This document shows positions 25,586 to 35,007 of a DNA stretch of 64,000 nt, piece after piece. Each line of letters begins with the position of its first letter. Position 1 is the stretch's first letter. Position numbers and translations under genes: made by a program. This DNA is from Bacteroidia bacterium (GTDB lineage Bacteria; Bacteroidota; Bacteroidia; Bacteroidales; CAJPTX01). The notes under the pieces are model-generated. The model was not told the DNA's origin and made no database searches. It saw only the letters and a list, made by a program, of their open reading frames with translations. The stretch is taken from positions 1 to 64,000 of the forward strand of contig PDTX01000004.1 in the NCBI GenBank assembly GCA_002749065.1. The letters are read 5' to 3'.

Positions 25586-25658
25586 TGGGCGTTTTAGTGT
25601 ACGGAAGCCGCGGCGGGTGGCTTCGTGCATTTTGGTAGAACTAACTAGAGCAAGGAAG

Positions 25659-26660
25659 ATGGAAGAGCGCCAGGGGGTGGATATTCGTGAGCTGAACGCT
25701 CGGATAGAGCGTGAGAGTTCGTTTGTGGATTTGCTCAGCATGGAGCTGGGGCGGGTGATAGTGGGGCAGAAGCACCTGGTGGAGTCGTTGCTGGTGGGCC
25801 TGCTGGCCGATGGGCATATCCTGCTGGAGGGGGTGCCGGGCCTGGCCAAGACGCTGGCCATCAGCACGCTGAGCCAGAGCATCGATGCGCACTTCGCCCG
25901 GGTGCAGTTTACGCCCGATTTGCTGCCGGCCGACCTGATAGGCACCCTGATATACAGCCAGAAGCGGGAGGAGTTCGAGGTGAAGAAGGGGCCCATCTTC
26001 GCGAATTTCATCCTGGCCGACGAGATCAACCGCTCGCCCGCGAAGGTGCAGAGCGCGCTGCTGGAGGCCATGCAGGAGCACCAGGTGACCATCGGCGACC
26101 ACACCTACAAGCTCCCGGAGCCCTTCATGGTGATGGCGACGCAGAACCCGATAGAGCAGGAGGGGACCTACCCTCTGCCCGAGGCGCAGGTGGACCGCTT
26201 CATGCTGAAGGTGGTGCTGGACTACCCGCGGCGGGAGGAGGAGGCCCTGATAGTGCGGCAGAATATCCAGGGCGAGCGCGCGCGGGTGAATCCGGTGGTG
26301 CGGCCCGAGGACATCGTCAATGCGCGGAGCGTGGTGCGGGATGTGTACCTGGATGAGAAGATAGAGCGCTACATTGTGGACATCGTGTTCGCGAGCCGCG
26401 AGCCGGAGGCCTACGGCCTGGGCGACTACGGGGCGATGATTGCCTACGGGGGCTCTCCCCGTGCGAGCATCAGCCTGGCGCTGGCCGCGAAGGCGTACGC
26501 CTTCATGAAGCGGCGTGGCTACGTGGTGCCGGAGGATGTGCGGGCCGTGGCGATGGACGTGCTGCGCCACCGGGTGGGCCTGACCTACGAGGCGGAGGCG
26601 GAGAACGTGAGCTCGGAGCAGATCGTGACCGAGATACTCAATCGGGTGGAGGTGCCGTAG
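25659..26660 (+). CDS. MoxR family AAA+ ATPase
   Basis: A 333-residue AAA+ ATPase, probably a chaperone acting on the VWA proteins encoded downstream. The Walker A variant EGVPGLAKT has Gly58 and Lys64; the Walker B region is FILADEINRSPAKVQSALLE (about residues 117-136), and MATQNPIEQEGTYPLPEAQ is the sensor 1 segment. The start at ATG 25659 is preferred over an upstream GTG-type extension that lacks family similarity. It is the first gene of the aerotolerance (Bat) operon. Confidence 0.95.
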   Translation: MEERQGVDIRELNARIERESSFVDLLSMELGRVIVGQKHLVESLLVGLLADGHILLEGVPGLAKTLAISTLSQSIDAHFARVQFTPDLLPADLIGTLIYSQKREEFEVKKGPIFANFILADEINRSPAKVQSALLEAMQEHQVTIGDHTYKLPEPFMVMATQNPIEQEGTYPLPEAQVDRFMLKVVLDYPRREEEALIVRQNIQGERARVNPVVRPEDIVNARSVVRDVYLDEKIERYIVDIVFASREPEAYGLGDYGAMIAYGGSPRASISLALAAKAYAFMKRRGYVVPEDVRAVAMDVLRHRVGLTYEAEAENVSSEQIVTEILNRVEVP

Positions 26661-26679
26661 TCCGGGCTGGGTGAGCACG

Positions 26680-27561
26680 ATGCAGACGAGGGAGATGCTG
26701 GCCCGCCTGCGGCGGGTGGAGATTCGGGCCCGGGGCCTGAGCAACGAGGTCTTCGCGGGCGAGTACCACAGCGCGTTCAAGGGGCGGGGCATGGCCTTCA
26801 GCGAGGTGCGGGAGTACCGCTTCGGGGACGATGTGCGGAATATCGACTGGAATGTGACCGCTCGCTTCAACGCCCCGTACGTGAAGGTGTACGAGGAGGA
26901 GCGGGAGCTGACGGTGATGCTGGTGGTGGACGTGAGCGGCTCGCGGACCTTCGGCACGGAGGAGCTCTCGGTCAAGAACGTGATGACGGAGATGGCGGCG
27001 GTGCTGGCCTTCTCGACCATTCACAACAACGACAAGGTGGGGGTCATCTTCTTCTCCGACCGGGTGGAGAAGTTCATCCCCCCGAAGAAGGGGCGCAAGC
27101 ACGTGCTGCGTATCATCTGGGAGCTGATGAGCTTTGAGCCGGCGGGCCAGGGGACGGACGTGAGCGTGGCCCTGCGCTACCTGACCAACGCGATAAAGCG
27201 ACGCTGCACGGCCTTCGTGCTGAGCGATTTCATCGACTTCTCGGGGGGGGAGCCGCGCTTCTCGGAGGCGGTGAAAATCGCGTCGAACAAGCACGACCTG
27301 GTGGCCTTCCGGGTGTACGACCCGCGGGAGGAGAGCCTGCCCGACGTGGGCCTGCTGCGCCTCATGGACGCGGAGCTGGGCGTGGCCCGCTGGGTGAACA
27401 CCTCGAGCCGGAGGGTGCGGGAGGCCTACGCGGCGGCGGCCGTGGCCCGGGAGCAGGCCCTGCGGCGGGTGTTCTCGAAGTCGGGGGTGGACTGGGCGAG
27501 CGTGTCCACGGACAGGGACTACGTGCAGCCCATGCTGAAACTATTCAAACAGAGGGGGTAG
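26680..27561 (+). CDS. DUF58 domain-containing protein of the Bat operon
   Basis: A 293-residue protein with the family start RRVEIRARGLSNEVFAGEYH, then KGRGMAFSEVREYRFGDDVR and IDWNVTARF (the DUF58 core, about residues 40-75) and a degenerate VWA-like region with VVDVSGS near 88. DUF58 proteins are always paired with MoxR ATPases and are thought to be assembly partners. ATG 26680 is chosen; a GTG at 26671 is possible. It lies 19 nt after moxR and abuts the next gene. Confidence 0.93.
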   Translation: MQTREMLARLRRVEIRARGLSNEVFAGEYHSAFKGRGMAFSEVREYRFGDDVRNIDWNVTARFNAPYVKVYEEERELTVMLVVDVSGSRTFGTEELSVKNVMTEMAAVLAFSTIHNNDKVGVIFFSDRVEKFIPPKKGRKHVLRIIWELMSFEPAGQGTDVSVALRYLTNAIKRRCTAFVLSDFIDFSGGEPRFSEAVKIASNKHDLVAFRVYDPREESLPDVGLLRLMDAELGVARWVNTSSRRVREAYAAAAVAREQALRRVFSKSGVDWASVSTDRDYVQPMLKLFKQRG

Positions 27562-28572
27562 ATGCGAATTCGGAGGTGTTTCTTTAGCCCGGGTATGGGG
27601 GCGCTGCTGCTCCTGCTGCTCTTCGTGGCGCATCCCCGGGTCTTGTCGGCGCAGGGGGTCGACGTGCAGGTATCGGCGGACTCGATCGTGGTGGGCGACT
27701 CGGTGGGCGTTACCCTGCGCGTGGACGCACCGGGGGGCTGGGATGTGTTCCACCCCCTGATACCCGACACGCTGGGCGGCGGGCTGGACCGCATAGGCGA
27801 GAGCCGCTGGGATACGCTCAGCAACAACGACACGCTCTTCTCGGCCACCCTCCAATTCCCGGTGAGCGCGTACGATAGCGGGGTGTACCTCCTGCCGTCC
27901 ATCCCCTTCATCCTGCTGCACGACGGGGTGTCGGACACGCTCTACAGCCGTCCGTCCCTGCTGTACGTGGCCTACGCGCAGCGCGACAGCGCGGTGGCGG
28001 ACATCATGCCGCTGGTGGGCCCGCTGGAGCAGGGGCTCACCCTGGCGGAGGCCCTGCCGTGGGTCGTGGGCGGGCTGGTGCTGCTGGCGATAGCCGTGCT
28101 GGCCTACTACCTGCTGCGACGGCGGCGGCGGGCGGATGAGCCCGTGGTGGACCCCCGCCGCCTGGTGCCAGCGGATGAGTACGCGCTTGGGGTGCTGGAG
28201 GCGCAGCTACACGACAGGACGTGGCGCAACCCGGGCGTGAAGCACTTCTTCACGGAGGTGAGCGGCGCGCTGCGCTTCTTCATGGGCGAGGTGTGGGGCA
28301 TACGGGCGATGGAGGGCACGACGGAGGAAATCCTCGGCGAGCTCGACGCGTCGGCGCCCTGCACGAGGGGGCAGCGCGAGACGGTGCGCCGGATTCTGGA
28401 GCTGTCCGACCAGGTGAAGTTCGCGAAGTACGTGCCGCTCGAGCATGAGTGCACGCAGGTGGCCATGGATGCGATAGGGCTGGTGCGCGAGGTGGGGGTA
28501 CCGGAGGGGAATGTGGTGGAGAGCGACGAGGCGGCCACTGGCGCATCCCTGCCGATTAAGGAGGAGGAGTAG
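27562..28572 (+). CDS. Bat operon membrane protein between DUF58 and BatA
   Basis: A 336-residue protein with an N-terminal signal (cleavage near VLSAQG, residue 31), an immunoglobulin-like periplasmic region (about residues 33-150), one membrane segment (LPWVVGGLVLLAIAVLAYY, about 168-186) followed by an arginine cluster, and a cytoplasmic domain of about 140 residues. This arrangement is usual at this position of Bacteroidales Bat operons, where the protein has no fixed name. Its ATG directly follows the DUF58 stop, indicating coupled translation. Confidence 0.85.
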   Translation: MRIRRCFFSPGMGALLLLLLFVAHPRVLSAQGVDVQVSADSIVVGDSVGVTLRVDAPGGWDVFHPLIPDTLGGGLDRIGESRWDTLSNNDTLFSATLQFPVSAYDSGVYLLPSIPFILLHDGVSDTLYSRPSLLYVAYAQRDSAVADIMPLVGPLEQGLTLAEALPWVVGGLVLLAIAVLAYYLLRRRRRADEPVVDPRRLVPADEYALGVLEAQLHDRTWRNPGVKHFFTEVSGALRFFMGEVWGIRAMEGTTEEILGELDASAPCTRGQRETVRRILELSDQVKFAKYVPLEHECTQVAMDAIGLVREVGVPEGNVVESDEAATGASLPIKEEE

Positions 28573-28574
28573 GT

Positions 28575-29579
28575 ATGCTGAACATGGAGTTTGCCAATCC
28601 CGGCTACCTCTGGCTGCTGCTGCTGGTTCCGCTGCTGGCGCTGTGGTACTACCTCAAGGACCGCGACCCGAGGCATTCCCTCCGCTTCGCGTCCTTCCAG
28701 CTCTTCGGCGAGGGCGCGGAGGGCGGGGCGGTCTACGGGGCCTCGTGGTACCGCCACGCGCCCATCGTGCTGCGCCTGCTGGCGCTGGCCCTGCTGGTGA
28801 TGGCGCTGGCCCGGCCGCAGGACTACAGCTCGGAGCGGGAGTCCACCACGGAGGGGATAGACATCGTGCTCTCGATGGACGTATCCGGCTCGATGCTGGC
28901 CAAGGATTTTGAGCCGAACCGCATCGAGGCGGCCAAGAAGCTGGGCATCCAGTTCATCTCGGGCCGCCGCTCCGACCGGATGGGTCTGGTGATTTTCGCC
29001 GGGGAGTCCTTCACGATGTGCCCGCTGACGATAGACCACGCCACGCTGATAAACCAGTTCAACTCGGTGGAGTCCGGCATGCTGGAGGACGGCACGGCCA
29101 TAGGCTCCGGCCTGGCGATGGCCGTCAAGCGGCTCATGGCCAGCGATGCGCGCAGCCGGGTGGTCATCCTGCTGACCGACGGGGAGAACAACACCGGCGA
29201 GGTGTCGCCCCGCACGGCCGCGGAGATCGCCGCGACCTACGGCGTGCGGGTGTACGTAATCGGTATCGGCACGGAGGGCCAGGCGCTCTACCCGGTGCAG
29301 ACCCCCTACGGCATGCGCTACGAGAAGGTGGAGGTGCACATCGACGAGCCGCTCATGCGCGAGCTGGCCCACATGACGGGGGGCGAGTACTTCCGGGCCA
29401 CGGACAACGCGTCGCTCGAGGCGGTGTACGAGCGCATCGACCAGCTGGAGAAGTCGAAAATCCACGTCGACGAGTACGTCCGCAAGGATGAGGCCTTCAT
29501 GCCCTTCGCGCTGCTGGCCCTGCTGCTGCTGCTGCTCGACCTCGGAGTGCGCGGGCTCCTCCTCCGCGTTTTGCCCTAA
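28575..29579 (+). CDS. batA: aerotolerance VWA membrane protein BatA
   Basis: A 334-residue inner-membrane protein: a short N-terminal hydrophobic region (PGYLWLLLLVPLLALWYYL), a second segment near residue 75, a VWA domain (about residues 93-285) and a C-terminal membrane segment (about 312-330). The metal ion-dependent adhesion site is intact, with Asp102, Ser104 and Ser106 in MDVSGSM, a later Thr region (GTAIGSGLAMA) and LTDGENN. Known from Bacteroides fragilis, where the bat genes contribute to oxygen tolerance. The biochemical role is not settled. Confidence 0.94.
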   Translation: MLNMEFANPGYLWLLLLVPLLALWYYLKDRDPRHSLRFASFQLFGEGAEGGAVYGASWYRHAPIVLRLLALALLVMALARPQDYSSERESTTEGIDIVLSMDVSGSMLAKDFEPNRIEAAKKLGIQFISGRRSDRMGLVIFAGESFTMCPLTIDHATLINQFNSVESGMLEDGTAIGSGLAMAVKRLMASDARSRVVILLTDGENNTGEVSPRTAAEIAATYGVRVYVIGIGTEGQALYPVQTPYGMRYEKVEVHIDEPLMRELAHMTGGEYFRATDNASLEAVYERIDQLEKSKIHVDEYVRKDEAFMPFALLALLLLLLDLGVRGLLLRVLP

Positions 29580-29602
29580 CCCTTTAGATAGCAAGAAGAC
29601 CT

Positions 29603-30631
29603 ATGTTTCGATTTGGTGACCCAAGCGCGCTCTACTGGCTGGCGGTGCTGCCCCTGGTGCTGGTGGTGCTGGTGCTGGCCCGTAGGTGGCGGCGCATGCG
29701 CATTGCGGCCTTCGGCCACGCGGAGGCGGTGAGCCGGCTGATGCCCTACGCCTCGGGCGGGCGGTGGTGGGCGCGCAATGTGCTGTACCTGCTGGCGCTG
29801 GCGCTGCTCGTTGTGGGCCTGGCGCGCCCGCAGTTCGGCGTGGCCCGCGAGGACGTGAAGGGTAGGGGCTCGGAGATCATGGTGGTGCTGGACGTGTCGC
29901 GCTCCATGCTGGCGGAGGACGTGAAGCCCAGCCGCCTGGAGCGGGCGAAGCTGGAGATCTCGAAGCTGGTGAGCGAGCTCAAGCGCGATAGGGTGGGCCT
30001 CATCCTGTTCGCGGGCCGCGCCTACGTCCAGTTACCGATCACCTCCGACTTCGCGGCGGCGCAGCTCTTCCTGCAGAGCGTGAATACGGACATGATACAG
30101 CAGCAGGGCACGGTGATGGGCGAGGCCCTGAGCCTGGCCATGAAGTCCTTCGGCCCCTCCGAGCGGATGGGCAAGGCCATCGTGCTGATTAGCGACGGGG
30201 AGAGCCACGACGACGACCCCCTCTCGGTGGCCCGGCAGGCGGCCAAGGAGGGCATCCGGATCTTCACGGTGGGCTTCGGCTCGCCGTCGGGCAGCCTGAT
30301 ACGGCAGCCGGGCGGTGGCGTGCTGAAGGACGCGGCGGGCAACCCGGTGGTCACCCGCCTGGACGAGAAGACGCTCGCGGACATCGCCTCGACAACGGGG
30401 GGCGTGTACCTCCGCGCGGAGGTACATCAGGGCTCGCTCTCGCCCATCATCTCCCGGATAGAGGATCTGGAGAAGGGGGAGTACGACAAGGTGACCTACA
30501 CGCGCTACAATGAGCAGTTTCAGCCCTTCCTGCTGGTCGCCCTCCTGCTCGTGGTCCTGGCCAGCGCGATGCTCGAGCGGAAGAACCGCTGGCTGAGCCT
30601 GCGCGGCGTGAAATCCCTAAACAAGCATTAG
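29603..30631 (+). CDS. batB: aerotolerance VWA membrane protein BatB
   Basis: A 342-residue paralog of BatA with the same membrane-VWA-membrane order. The MIDAS residues are Asp97, Ser99 and Ser101 in LDVSRSML, with LISDGESHDDD later in the domain. Two N-terminal hydrophobic segments (about residues 10-25 and 55-75) and one C-terminal segment (about 308-325) are visible. BatA and BatB with two intact VWA sites, next to a MoxR ATPase, suggest an envelope complex whose assembly is ATP-driven. Confidence 0.94.
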   Translation: MFRFGDPSALYWLAVLPLVLVVLVLARRWRRMRIAAFGHAEAVSRLMPYASGGRWWARNVLYLLALALLVVGLARPQFGVAREDVKGRGSEIMVVLDVSRSMLAEDVKPSRLERAKLEISKLVSELKRDRVGLILFAGRAYVQLPITSDFAAAQLFLQSVNTDMIQQQGTVMGEALSLAMKSFGPSERMGKAIVLISDGESHDDDPLSVARQAAKEGIRIFTVGFGSPSGSLIRQPGGGVLKDAAGNPVVTRLDEKTLADIASTTGGVYLRAEVHQGSLSPIISRIEDLEKGEYDKVTYTRYNEQFQPFLLVALLLVVLASAMLERKNRWLSLRGVKSLNKH

Positions 30632-30633
30632 CC

Positions 30634-31677
30634 ATGGGTGCTAGACTTTGGACAGCTGTACTACTCCTGTTGCTCTCGGCCCTGTCGTTGCCCGCCTCCG
30701 CCCAGGAGGCGAAGCACCTCCGTGCGGGCAATGCGCGCTACAAGGAGGGGAAGTACGATGAGGCGGAGGTGGAGTACTGGAAGGCGCTGACGGAGAGCCC
30801 CAGTAGCCCCAAGGCGAGCTTCAACCTGGGGGGCGCGCTCCACAAGCAGGAGAAGTACGACGAGGCCCTGCGGCGCTACGAGTCGGTGGTGCGGAACGAG
30901 AAGCTCTCCCCGGCCCTACGCGCCGACGCGCTCTACAACATGGGCAATGCGCACTTTCGCCAGGGGAAGTACGAGGCGGCGAAGGAGGCCTACAGGGCGG
31001 CGCTGCGTTTGAGCCCGCAGCACGCGAAGGCGAAGTACAACCTGTCGGAGACCATGCGTCGCCTCCGGGGGCAGGGGCAGAGCCCGCAGGACAATCAGCC
31101 GGACAATCAGCAAAATCAGGGCAATCAGCCGGATAAGCAGGATAAGGGGGGAGCGGACAATCAGCAGGATAATGGTCAGGGCCAGCAGAACCAGGACGGG
31201 GGGCAGCAGCAGCCTCAGGATGGGGATGGGCAGAAGGGCGGGCAGCAGGGGCAGGACGGGAAGGGCGGGGAGCGTCAGCCGCAGGATGGCGGGCAGCCGC
31301 AGCCGGGTGAGGATGGCCAGCAGCGGAAGGGCGATAAGGGCCAGCAGCAGGAGGGCGACAAGGGGCCCAAGCAGCAGGCCGACGAGGGGAATGCCGGGGA
31401 TGATAGGCAGGGCGAGAAGGGTGAATGGGGCGAGAAGGGCGAGCCGGAGAGGGGCGATGGCCCGGAGGAGAGGAATAGGCCGGAGCAGGGGGCTGGTGTT
31501 GGGCGTGAGGAGATGAGCGGGGGGGCGGGTCGGCGGTCGGAGGGCTCGATGTCGGAGGCGGAGGCCGCGCAGCTGCTCAAGGCGCTGGAGAAGAATGAGG
31601 GGGAGATAAAGGCGCGCATAGACCGCATGCAGTCGAAGAAGGACCAGCGACGTAGGCGCGAGGCGAAGGATTGGTAG
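30634..31677 (+). CDS. batC: BatC, TPR protein with low-complexity tail
   Basis: A 347-residue secreted protein. A signal peptide (ending LPASAQE, about residue 21) is followed by tetratricopeptide repeats (about residues 24-140: ARYKEGKYDEAEVEYWKAL, ALYNMGNAHFRQGKYEAAKE). From about 148 to 300 it is an extreme low-complexity region of Gln, Asn, Asp, Gly and Lys, then a short charged C-terminal helix. The gene is 2 nt after batB. The tail probably diverges fast by slippage of its repetitive DNA. Confidence 0.9.
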   Translation: MGARLWTAVLLLLLSALSLPASAQEAKHLRAGNARYKEGKYDEAEVEYWKALTESPSSPKASFNLGGALHKQEKYDEALRRYESVVRNEKLSPALRADALYNMGNAHFRQGKYEAAKEAYRAALRLSPQHAKAKYNLSETMRRLRGQGQSPQDNQPDNQQNQGNQPDKQDKGGADNQQDNGQGQQNQDGGQQQPQDGDGQKGGQQGQDGKGGERQPQDGGQPQPGEDGQQRKGDKGQQQEGDKGPKQQADEGNAGDDRQGEKGEWGEKGEPERGDGPEERNRPEQGAGVGREEMSGGAGRRSEGSMSEAEAAQLLKALEKNEGEIKARIDRMQSKKDQRRRREAKDW

Positions 31678-31712
31678 GTGGGGGAATGGTGGGATAGGAT
31701 AATTAGTTGGAT

Positions 31713-33548
31713 ATGAAGAGTTTCAGTAGGTTTCTATCGGGATGCTTGTCGCTCACTTGCCTCCTGCTGCTGGCCACCGAGGGCTGGGGGCAGGAGCTGC
31801 AGGTCCACGCGCCGGGGTCGGTGCCGGCGGGGCAGCCGTTCCAGCTGCGCTTCGTGGTGGATGCCGATGTGGACAAGTTCAACCCGCCCGATTTCGGGAA
31901 CTTCGAGGTACTCGGTGGGCCGAGTACGGGCCGCTCGTACTCGATGAGCATGGTGAATGGGCATATGGAGAACTCGGTGCAGGTGAGCTATACCTACTAC
32001 CTTCTGGCGCGCGAGCCCGGGCGCTACCGCGTTGGGGTGGCCTCGGTGATGGTGGACGGCAGGCGGATTGAGACCTCTGGCCCCGTGGAGGTTGAGGTGC
32101 TCGCGGCGGGGAACATGGGTGCTCCGGGGGGAGGCCCCTCGGCCAGACCGGGCGCGGCCACAGCCGCAAGGCCCAGCTCCGGGGGGGAGGCCAAGAACCT
32201 GCTGCTGCGCCTGCAGCTGAGCAAGAGCAAGGTGTATGTGGGCGAGCCCCTGATGGCGACGCTCAAAATCTACTCGCGGGTGCAGATTCTGGGCTTCGAC
32301 GAGATGAAATTCCCGACCTTCAACGGCTTCCTCTCGAAGGTGCTGCCCGCGCCGGAGCAGATCGCGCTGGTGTCGGAGGCCTACCAGGGGCGGGAGTACA
32401 ACGCGGGCAAGCTGCGCGAGTATGTGCTCTTTCCGCAGAAGCCGGGCGAGCAGACGATAGACGAGTCGGTGGCGGAGCCCCGCTACATCGTCCGCCGCCA
32501 GTCGCGCTCCATCTTCGATGTGGCCTTCGGCGGGGGCTACGATGAGGCGACGATGGTGATAAAGGCGCCCAAGCAGACGGTGCGGGTTCTCCCCCTGCCG
32601 AAGGGTGCGCCCAGCGGCTTTGGCGGGGCGGTGGGCCGCTTCACGGTGAACTCCGCGGTGAGCCAGGACAGCCTCATGACCAACGACGCGCTGAGCTACA
32701 CGGTCACGCTGTCGGGCTCGGGGAACATGCAGCTCATCCCCGCCCCGGAGATTGCCTTCCCGAGCACGGTGGAGTCCTTCCCCCCGAAGGTGGTGGAGAA
32801 GTACGGCCTGAAGGGCGGCACGCAGTCGGGCTCGATATCGTACGAGTACGTGCTCATCCCCCGCGCGCCCGGGGAGCTGAAGATACCGGCCTACAACTTC
32901 TCGTACTTCGACCCGCAGAAGGAACAGTACGTCACGGTGAGCACGCCCTCCTACAGCCTGCATGTCGAGGCGGCCCCGTCGGCCGACCAGTCCACGGCCT
33001 CGGTGGGGGTGCGGTCTAAGGAGGAGGTCAAGCAGCTGGGGAGGGATATTCGGCACATCCACGCCGGGGGCGCGACCCTGGGGGTGCTGGGCGAGCGCAT
33101 GGTGGGCTCCGTGGGCTACTGGCTGTGGTTCTTCCTGCTGGTGCTGCTCTTCGCGGTGCTCTGGATTGCGCTGCTGCGCCGCGAGCGTCTGCGGGCGGAT
33201 GTGGCCAGCGTGAAGGGGCGGCGCGCGCACCGCGTTTCGCACAAGCGGCTGCGGGTGGCGAAGTCGTACCTGGATGCGGGCGATGCGCGGTACCACGAGG
33301 AGCTAATCCGGGCCCTACACGGCTACCTGACCGACAAGCTGGGCCTGGACAAGGCGAGCCTCTCGGCCGACAGCATCCGTGAGCAGCTGCTGGGGCGCGG
33401 GGTGGATGCCGCGCTGGTGGATGGGCTGCTGGGCCTGATTGCCGATTGCGAGTACGCGCGCTACTCCCCCGACCAGTCGAGCGAGGGGCGGGGTGAGCTG
33501 TACGAGCGGGCGGTGCGTAGCCTGGATGAGCTGAATGCCAACCTTTAA
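31713..33548 (+). CDS. batD: BatD, oxygen-tolerance family protein
   Basis: A 611-residue protein started at ATG 31713; a TTG two codons upstream is also open. A signal peptide (about residues 1-27, ending EGWGQE) leads to several beta-sandwich repeats (about 28-440), with a Gly/Ala/Pro/Ser linker near 133-155. One membrane segment (WLWFFLLVLLFAVLWIALL, about 470-488) is followed by a cytoplasmic helical domain. This is the standard BatD layout: a large periplasmic part anchored at the C-terminal side. Confidence 0.92.
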   Translation: MKSFSRFLSGCLSLTCLLLLATEGWGQELQVHAPGSVPAGQPFQLRFVVDADVDKFNPPDFGNFEVLGGPSTGRSYSMSMVNGHMENSVQVSYTYYLLAREPGRYRVGVASVMVDGRRIETSGPVEVEVLAAGNMGAPGGGPSARPGAATAARPSSGGEAKNLLLRLQLSKSKVYVGEPLMATLKIYSRVQILGFDEMKFPTFNGFLSKVLPAPEQIALVSEAYQGREYNAGKLREYVLFPQKPGEQTIDESVAEPRYIVRRQSRSIFDVAFGGGYDEATMVIKAPKQTVRVLPLPKGAPSGFGGAVGRFTVNSAVSQDSLMTNDALSYTVTLSGSGNMQLIPAPEIAFPSTVESFPPKVVEKYGLKGGTQSGSISYEYVLIPRAPGELKIPAYNFSYFDPQKEQYVTVSTPSYSLHVEAAPSADQSTASVGVRSKEEVKQLGRDIRHIHAGGATLGVLGERMVGSVGYWLWFFLLVLLFAVLWIALLRRERLRADVASVKGRRAHRVSHKRLRVAKSYLDAGDARYHEELIRALHGYLTDKLGLDKASLSADSIREQLLGRGVDAALVDGLLGLIADCEYARYSPDQSSEGRGELYERAVRSLDELNANL

Positions 33549-33562
33549 ACGAAGCGAGGACT

Positions 33563-34339
33563 ATGGGTAGGGTGTATCGTATGTGTCTGCTTTTGCTGGT
33601 GGTCTGGACCAGCGCCGGCGTGGCCTGGGGTCAGAACCGTGGGGATTGGGCTGCGCGCTTCGCGGCGGGCAATTCGCTGTATGAGCGGGGTGCTTTCGAC
33701 TCGGCGGCGGCCGTCTACAACGGTTTGCTGGCCGATAGCGCGCGGAGCGCCGAGCTGTACTACAATCTGGGCAACGCGTACTACCGCCAGCATATGTACC
33801 CCGAGGCGATTCTGGCCTACGAGCGGGCCCTGAAGCATGCCCCCGGGATGGGGGATGCGGCCTTCAACCTGGAGCTCGCCCGTAGCTTCGCGCAGGATAG
33901 GCTCGACCAGAGGGAGACCTTCCCGCTGCTGGGGGCTCTGGGGGCCATCCCCTCGTGGCTTAGCCCCTGGGCCTGGGGGGTGTGCTCGCTGCTGGCTCTG
34001 GCCCTGGCGTTCGCCCTCGTGCTGCTGCTGCGCTTCGGGGCGCGCGACGGCCTTCGGAGGTACTTCCTGGTCGGCGGGCTGGTGTCCCTGCTGCTATTCC
34101 TCTTCGGCACGTGGATGGGCGTGCTCTCGCAGAACCGGATAGGGGATTCGGGCTCGGCGGTGGTGATGCAGTCCGTGGTGTCGATCCGGAGCACGCCGGG
34201 CGCGGAGGGGAAGGACCTGTTTTTGCTGCATGCCGGGGCGAAGGTGGAGGTGCTGCAGCGGGTGGGCGGGTACTACGAGGTGGAGATCCCGGACGGGCGT
34301 AGGGGGTGGGTTTCGCGGGGGGCGGTGGAGGATATCTAG
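33563..34339 (+). CDS. batE: BatE, TPR and SH3-like protein
   Basis: A 258-residue protein. A signal or anchor segment (about residues 6-24) is followed by TPRs (about 30-105: FAAGNSLYERGAFDSAAAVY, LYYNLGNAYYRQHMYPEAI), two membrane segments (about 138-158 and 170-192) and a C-terminal bacterial SH3-like domain (about 200-258, ending GRRGWVSRGAVEDI). It is the last gene of the Bat operon. No convincing terminator was found after it. Confidence 0.92.
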   Translation: MGRVYRMCLLLLVVWTSAGVAWGQNRGDWAARFAAGNSLYERGAFDSAAAVYNGLLADSARSAELYYNLGNAYYRQHMYPEAILAYERALKHAPGMGDAAFNLELARSFAQDRLDQRETFPLLGALGAIPSWLSPWAWGVCSLLALALAFALVLLLRFGARDGLRRYFLVGGLVSLLLFLFGTWMGVLSQNRIGDSGSAVVMQSVVSIRSTPGAEGKDLFLLHAGAKVEVLQRVGGYYEVEIPDGRRGWVSRGAVEDI

Positions 34340-34441
34340 GCCTGGTTCGTGCGGTGGGCCTGATGGGCTGGTGGCCATGGTAAGTCCATGGGCCAGGGGT
34401 TGTTTTGGGTTCGTTATATTGGCCGTGGGGGTTGGGCAGTA

Positions 34442-34927
34442 ATGTCCGGCTTATTCTTTGGGGGCTTGGTGTGGGTAAATGAGCAGTACGAGCTAAAGCA
34501 ACGGGAGATTATCGCCCTTGGTATGATTGCCCAGAGCAATATTATCAGCGCAATAGATCTTCCTAAGAAGTTGAGTGTAAGGGACGAGGAGATTCTGCTT
34601 GACTGGTTGGCCAGCCTGTTGACAAATGGGATAGTCCTAGCCAAGGGGAAGACGAAAGCCCGGGAGTACTCAATCAATCCAGAGCTCCTACGGACCCTAG
34701 ATTTTAGGGGGCCAACGGATTTGAAAAAGATTGAGAACCACAGGTTGAAAGCCTTGATTATTGAAGATCTGAAGCAGTATGGCCCATGCCCCTTAAGGGA
34801 TGTCCAGGAGAGAATAGGTCCTGAACTTAACAGCAAGAGAATCAAGCGACATATTGATGAGCTGATTCGAGAGGGAGCTATCTGCAAGGAGGGTGAACGT
34901 AAGGGGACAAAGTATAGACTAAGCTAG
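34442..34927 (+). pseudogene. C-terminal remnant of an AlbA-domain ATP-binding transcriptional regulator
   Basis: The frame from about 34476 encodes ELKQREIIALGMIAQ through LSVRDEEILLDWLASLLTNG, KGKTKAREYSINPELLR and ERIGPELNSKRIKRHIDEL. This matches the winged-helix C-terminal half of AlbA_2/RecG-like ATP-binding proteins, normally about 500 residues or more. The N-terminal DNA-binding and ATPase domains are missing, and upstream sequence is unrelated and GC-rich. It is therefore most likely a truncated remnant. A stand-alone DNA-binding protein from ATG 34442 cannot be excluded. Base composition is visibly more AT-rich than the Bat genes, suggesting transfer. Confidence 0.6.
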
Positions 34928-34928
34928 T

Positions 34929-35007
34929 TTATCGGACAGGATGGCGCGAATAATGGTCAGATGTCCGATATAATGTCCGATATAATGTCCGATATAATGT
35001 CCGATAA
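34929..35007 (+). repeat. 12-bp tandem repeat with one inverted copy
   Basis: TGTCCGATA occurs at 34962, 34974, 34986 and 34998 with an exact 12-nt period (unit ATGTCCGATATA). The inverted copy TTATCGGACA at 34929-34938 pairs with TGTCCGATAA at 34998-35007. In the frame of the preceding remnant the repeats read MSDI three times and then MSDK, after its stop codon. Linkers of this kind (MSDK/MSDI) occur in AlbA-type regulators. Confidence 0.85.
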
